A stretch of 5,732 bases of DNA from Firmicutes bacterium CAG:882 (lineage in GTDB: Bacteria; Bacillota; Clostridia; Lachnospirales; Lachnospiraceae): positions 1-5,732 of the forward strand of contig FR895360.1 in NCBI GenBank assembly GCA_000435595.1. The letters are read 5' to 3'. Positions 4,700-5,732 of this stretch are shown here, piece by piece (position 1 is the stretch's first letter; each line of letters starts with the position of its first letter). The notes below the pieces were generated by a model. It was not told the origin of the DNA. It saw only the letters and a program-made list of their open reading frames with translations, and did no database searches. A program made the translations under genes and the position numbers.

Positions 4700-4936
4700 T
4701 TAATTACCAAATCTACTTTTTATCTGATTAAATACATCATCTGCATTTAACCCCTTTTCTTTGCATAAATTTCTAGCAATCTGCTCTATACCTTGCATAT
4801 TGCCCTGCTGTGCCATCTGCATAGTGTTTTTCATCATAGGATTGCTCATAATCTGATTATTTCCCATCATCTGTTGTATGAACTGTTGTGGATTGCCGCC
4901 ACGCATCATTTGAAGTAACTGCATTGGGTTCATCAT
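4700..4936 (-). CDS. Met/Gln-rich small phage protein, 78 aa
   Basis: The protein has 13 Met and 13 Gln in 78 residues. It opens MMNPMQLLQMMRGGNPQQF and ends in a more ordered helix pair (NLCKEKGLNADDVFNQIKSRF). The ATG overlaps the stop of the upstream gene (ATGA, 4933-4936), indicating translational coupling; AAGGAG lies about 10 bases upstream. There is no membrane segment. I recognise this type from gut Firmicutes phages and prophages, where it sits beside the same Gly-rich and Pro/Gln-rich proteins. Its function is unknown. The Met/Gln-rich part is probably flexible or forms amphipathic helices. Confidence 0.8.
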   Translation of the reverse strand: MMNPMQLLQMMRGGNPQQFIQQMMGNNQIMSNPMMKNTMQMAQQGNMQGIEQIARNLCKEKGLNADDVFNQIKSRFGN

Positions 4937-5457
4937 GCCTCGTCGCTCTCCTTTTTACTTTGTGATTGTGAAGTTTTTCTTTGTGTTCCTAAAGCTACCT
5001 TGTTTTCTAACTGCTCAATCTTTGCTGATAAGTCATCAAAGCGTTGCATAATGCCTGCTGTGGCTTGTTCTGATAGGTCAATTTTGAGTTTTTCCGTATC
5101 AAGTGAAGTATTTACCGCTCGCGCAGATTTATTGTCTATTTGGGGCTTATACACAATCGTCTTGATTGTTCCGTCAGCATTCCAACCCTTGACATAAATT
5201 TCTGATAAATCCTGCTTTGGGAAAAATGCCACACTGCCATCCATGGGAACCTCGTTGGCGTTGACGTTTTCAACCGCTTGCACAATGCGTCCATTAAGCC
5301 CTATTGTCTGCTGGTTTTGCATTGCCGGATATTGCTCTTGTGGCTGAAACCTCTGCTGCTGCATCTGTTGATATGGTGCATAATTGCCGTACTGCTGTGG
5401 ATAAAACCCCTGTGGGTTATACACGTTGTTCATATATTGAGGACTGTTTAACTGCAT
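4933..5457 (-). CDS. Pro/Gln/Tyr-rich phage protein with C-terminal coiled coil, 174 aa
   Basis: Residues 1-50 are disordered and rich in Pro, Gln and Tyr (FYPQQYGNYAPYQQMQQQ). Residues 52-106 form a compact, probably beta-type domain (VPMDGSVAFFPKQDLSEIYVKGW). Residues 120-155 are a heptad-like coiled coil (MQRFDDLSAKIEQLENKV), followed by a charged Ser/Lys tail. GGAGGAGGT is about 11 bases before the ATG. The gene starts 41 bases inside the upstream 54-aa gene in another frame, and its stop overlaps the next start. I recognise the layout from gut Firmicutes phages: the short ordered domain with the VPMDG motif is the conserved part. A virion-associated role is plausible but unproven. Confidence 0.82.
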   Translation of the reverse strand: MQLNSPQYMNNVYNPQGFYPQQYGNYAPYQQMQQQRFQPQEQYPAMQNQQTIGLNGRIVQAVENVNANEVPMDGSVAFFPKQDLSEIYVKGWNADGTIKTIVYKPQIDNKSARAVNTSLDTEKLKIDLSEQATAGIMQRFDDLSAKIEQLENKVALGTQRKTSQSQSKKESDEA

Positions 5458-5581
5458 CTTCTTGGTCTACCTCCTCCATTGCTTCATCAATCGCACTAAT
5501 GACAAGGGATACCGTCATCAGGTCAAGCTGTTGTATTTCTTTCTTTGCAAAAAGCTTTTCTTTCACTTTGTCCGACAACAT
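5417..5581 (-). CDS. Small helical hypothetical protein, 54 aa
   Basis: This short frame begins MLSDKVKEKLFAKKEIQQLD and ends SIYEQRV followed by TAA. A strong AGGAGGG sits about seven bases before the ATG. Its last 41 bases overlap the start of the 174-aa gene in a different frame, and that gene's Shine-Dalgarno lies within this coding sequence, a typical coupled phage pair. The protein is predicted helical and charged, with acidic residues at IDEAMEEVDQED. Family and function are not recognised. It is the first complete minus-strand gene after the terminator at 5615-5647. Confidence 0.7.
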   Translation of the reverse strand: MLSDKVKEKLFAKKEIQQLDLMTVSLVISAIDEAMEEVDQEDAVKQSSIYEQRV

Positions 5582-5614
5582 CTTTTATCCCTCCTTTTGC
5601 TTATATTTTGGCAT

Positions 5615-5647
5615 AAAAAAAGCCGCCTAAAGTGACAACTTGGCGAC
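5615..5647 (-). terminator. Intrinsic terminator upstream of the operon
   Basis: On the minus strand GTCGCC (5647-5642) pairs with GGCGGC (5627-5622), and AAGT with ACTT inside, around a TGTC loop with a 2-base bulge. Seven T follow (5621-5615). It lies after the end of the partial upstream gene and 33 bases before the 54-aa gene start. Confidence 0.8.
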
Positions 5648-5670
5648 ATAAAAGCGACAAATATTTTATT

Positions 5671-5732
5671 TTACTTTTTGAAAAAACGCGATAAATACGG
5701 CATTAGCACTAGCATACTGCCATAGGCACAGC
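5671..5732 (-). CDS. Possible 3' end of an upstream gene (partial)
   Basis: From the right edge one minus-strand frame reads CAYGSMLVLMPYLSRFFKK and then TAA at 5671, looking like a hydrophobic segment with a basic end, as in small membrane proteins. Another frame also stays open and ends KVK at 5666, so the true frame is uncertain. The following terminator supports a gene ending about here. Only about 20 codons are visible and no family can be named. Confidence 0.3.
   Translation of the reverse strand, partial: CAYGSMLVLMPYLSRFFKK

Noticed and set aside
4129..4710. A single uninterrupted 193-aa gene
   Set aside because: The first 27 codons overlap the previous gene and lack a ribosome site. 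The last 23 codons are intron sequence with P1-loop hairpins; the true gene starts at 4629 and is spliced at 4200.

Overview
The window looks like part of a bacteriophage or prophage of an AT-rich gut Clostridium relative (Lachnospiraceae-like). Most of it is one minus-strand run of small, tightly spaced genes. Several have strong Shine-Dalgarno sequences and end-to-start overlaps. Their products resemble hypothetical proteins I recognise from gut Firmicutes phages: a Gly-rich single-membrane-span protein with a Cys-rich tail, a Met/Gln-rich mini-protein, and a Pro/Gln/Tyr-rich protein with a C-terminal coiled coil. Host and phage assignment is inferred from protein style and base composition; no hallmark capsid, terminase or integrase gene is present.

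The central discovery is a group I intron of about 1281 nt (minus strand, 4199 down to 2919) that splits the Gly-rich membrane-protein gene. Exon 1 is 4629-4200 and exon 2 is 2918-2560. Joined, they make 789 nt, an uninterrupted 262-residue frame. The core helices P1 to P10 can be traced by eye, including the hallmark S-element (AAGAUAUAGUC) and an internal guide sequence that pairs with both exons at exactly the inferred junctions. Loop L5 carries a GIY-YIG homing endonuclease with its own promoter and ribosome binding site. The endonuclease has lost about 28 nt inside its third C-terminal DNA-binding repeat. This causes a frameshift, and the old 3' coding end survives as a relic that overlaps the catalytic core.

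Layout from left to right. A plus-strand 53-residue gene (48-209) is followed by an intrinsic terminator. A sigma-70-type promoter (255-283) then leads into a GC-rich stretch (about 290-455) that may be a structured non-coding RNA. A long terminator hairpin (602-642) separates this from the minus-strand genes. Going rightwards, i.e. upstream on the minus strand, these are a 46-residue protein, an HExxH metallopeptidase-like protein, a 242-residue Met/Arg/Asp-rich protein and a 139-residue beta-type protein. Next comes a 111-bp gap holding an array of paired 12-bp repeats, then the intron-split gene, the Met/Gln-rich protein, the coiled-coil protein and a 54-residue protein. An intrinsic terminator and the end of one further gene close the window.

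The minus-strand genes are probably co-transcribed, running from the right edge down to the terminator at 602-642. Splicing would be needed to make the 262-residue protein, while the endonuclease can be expressed separately from its own promoter.
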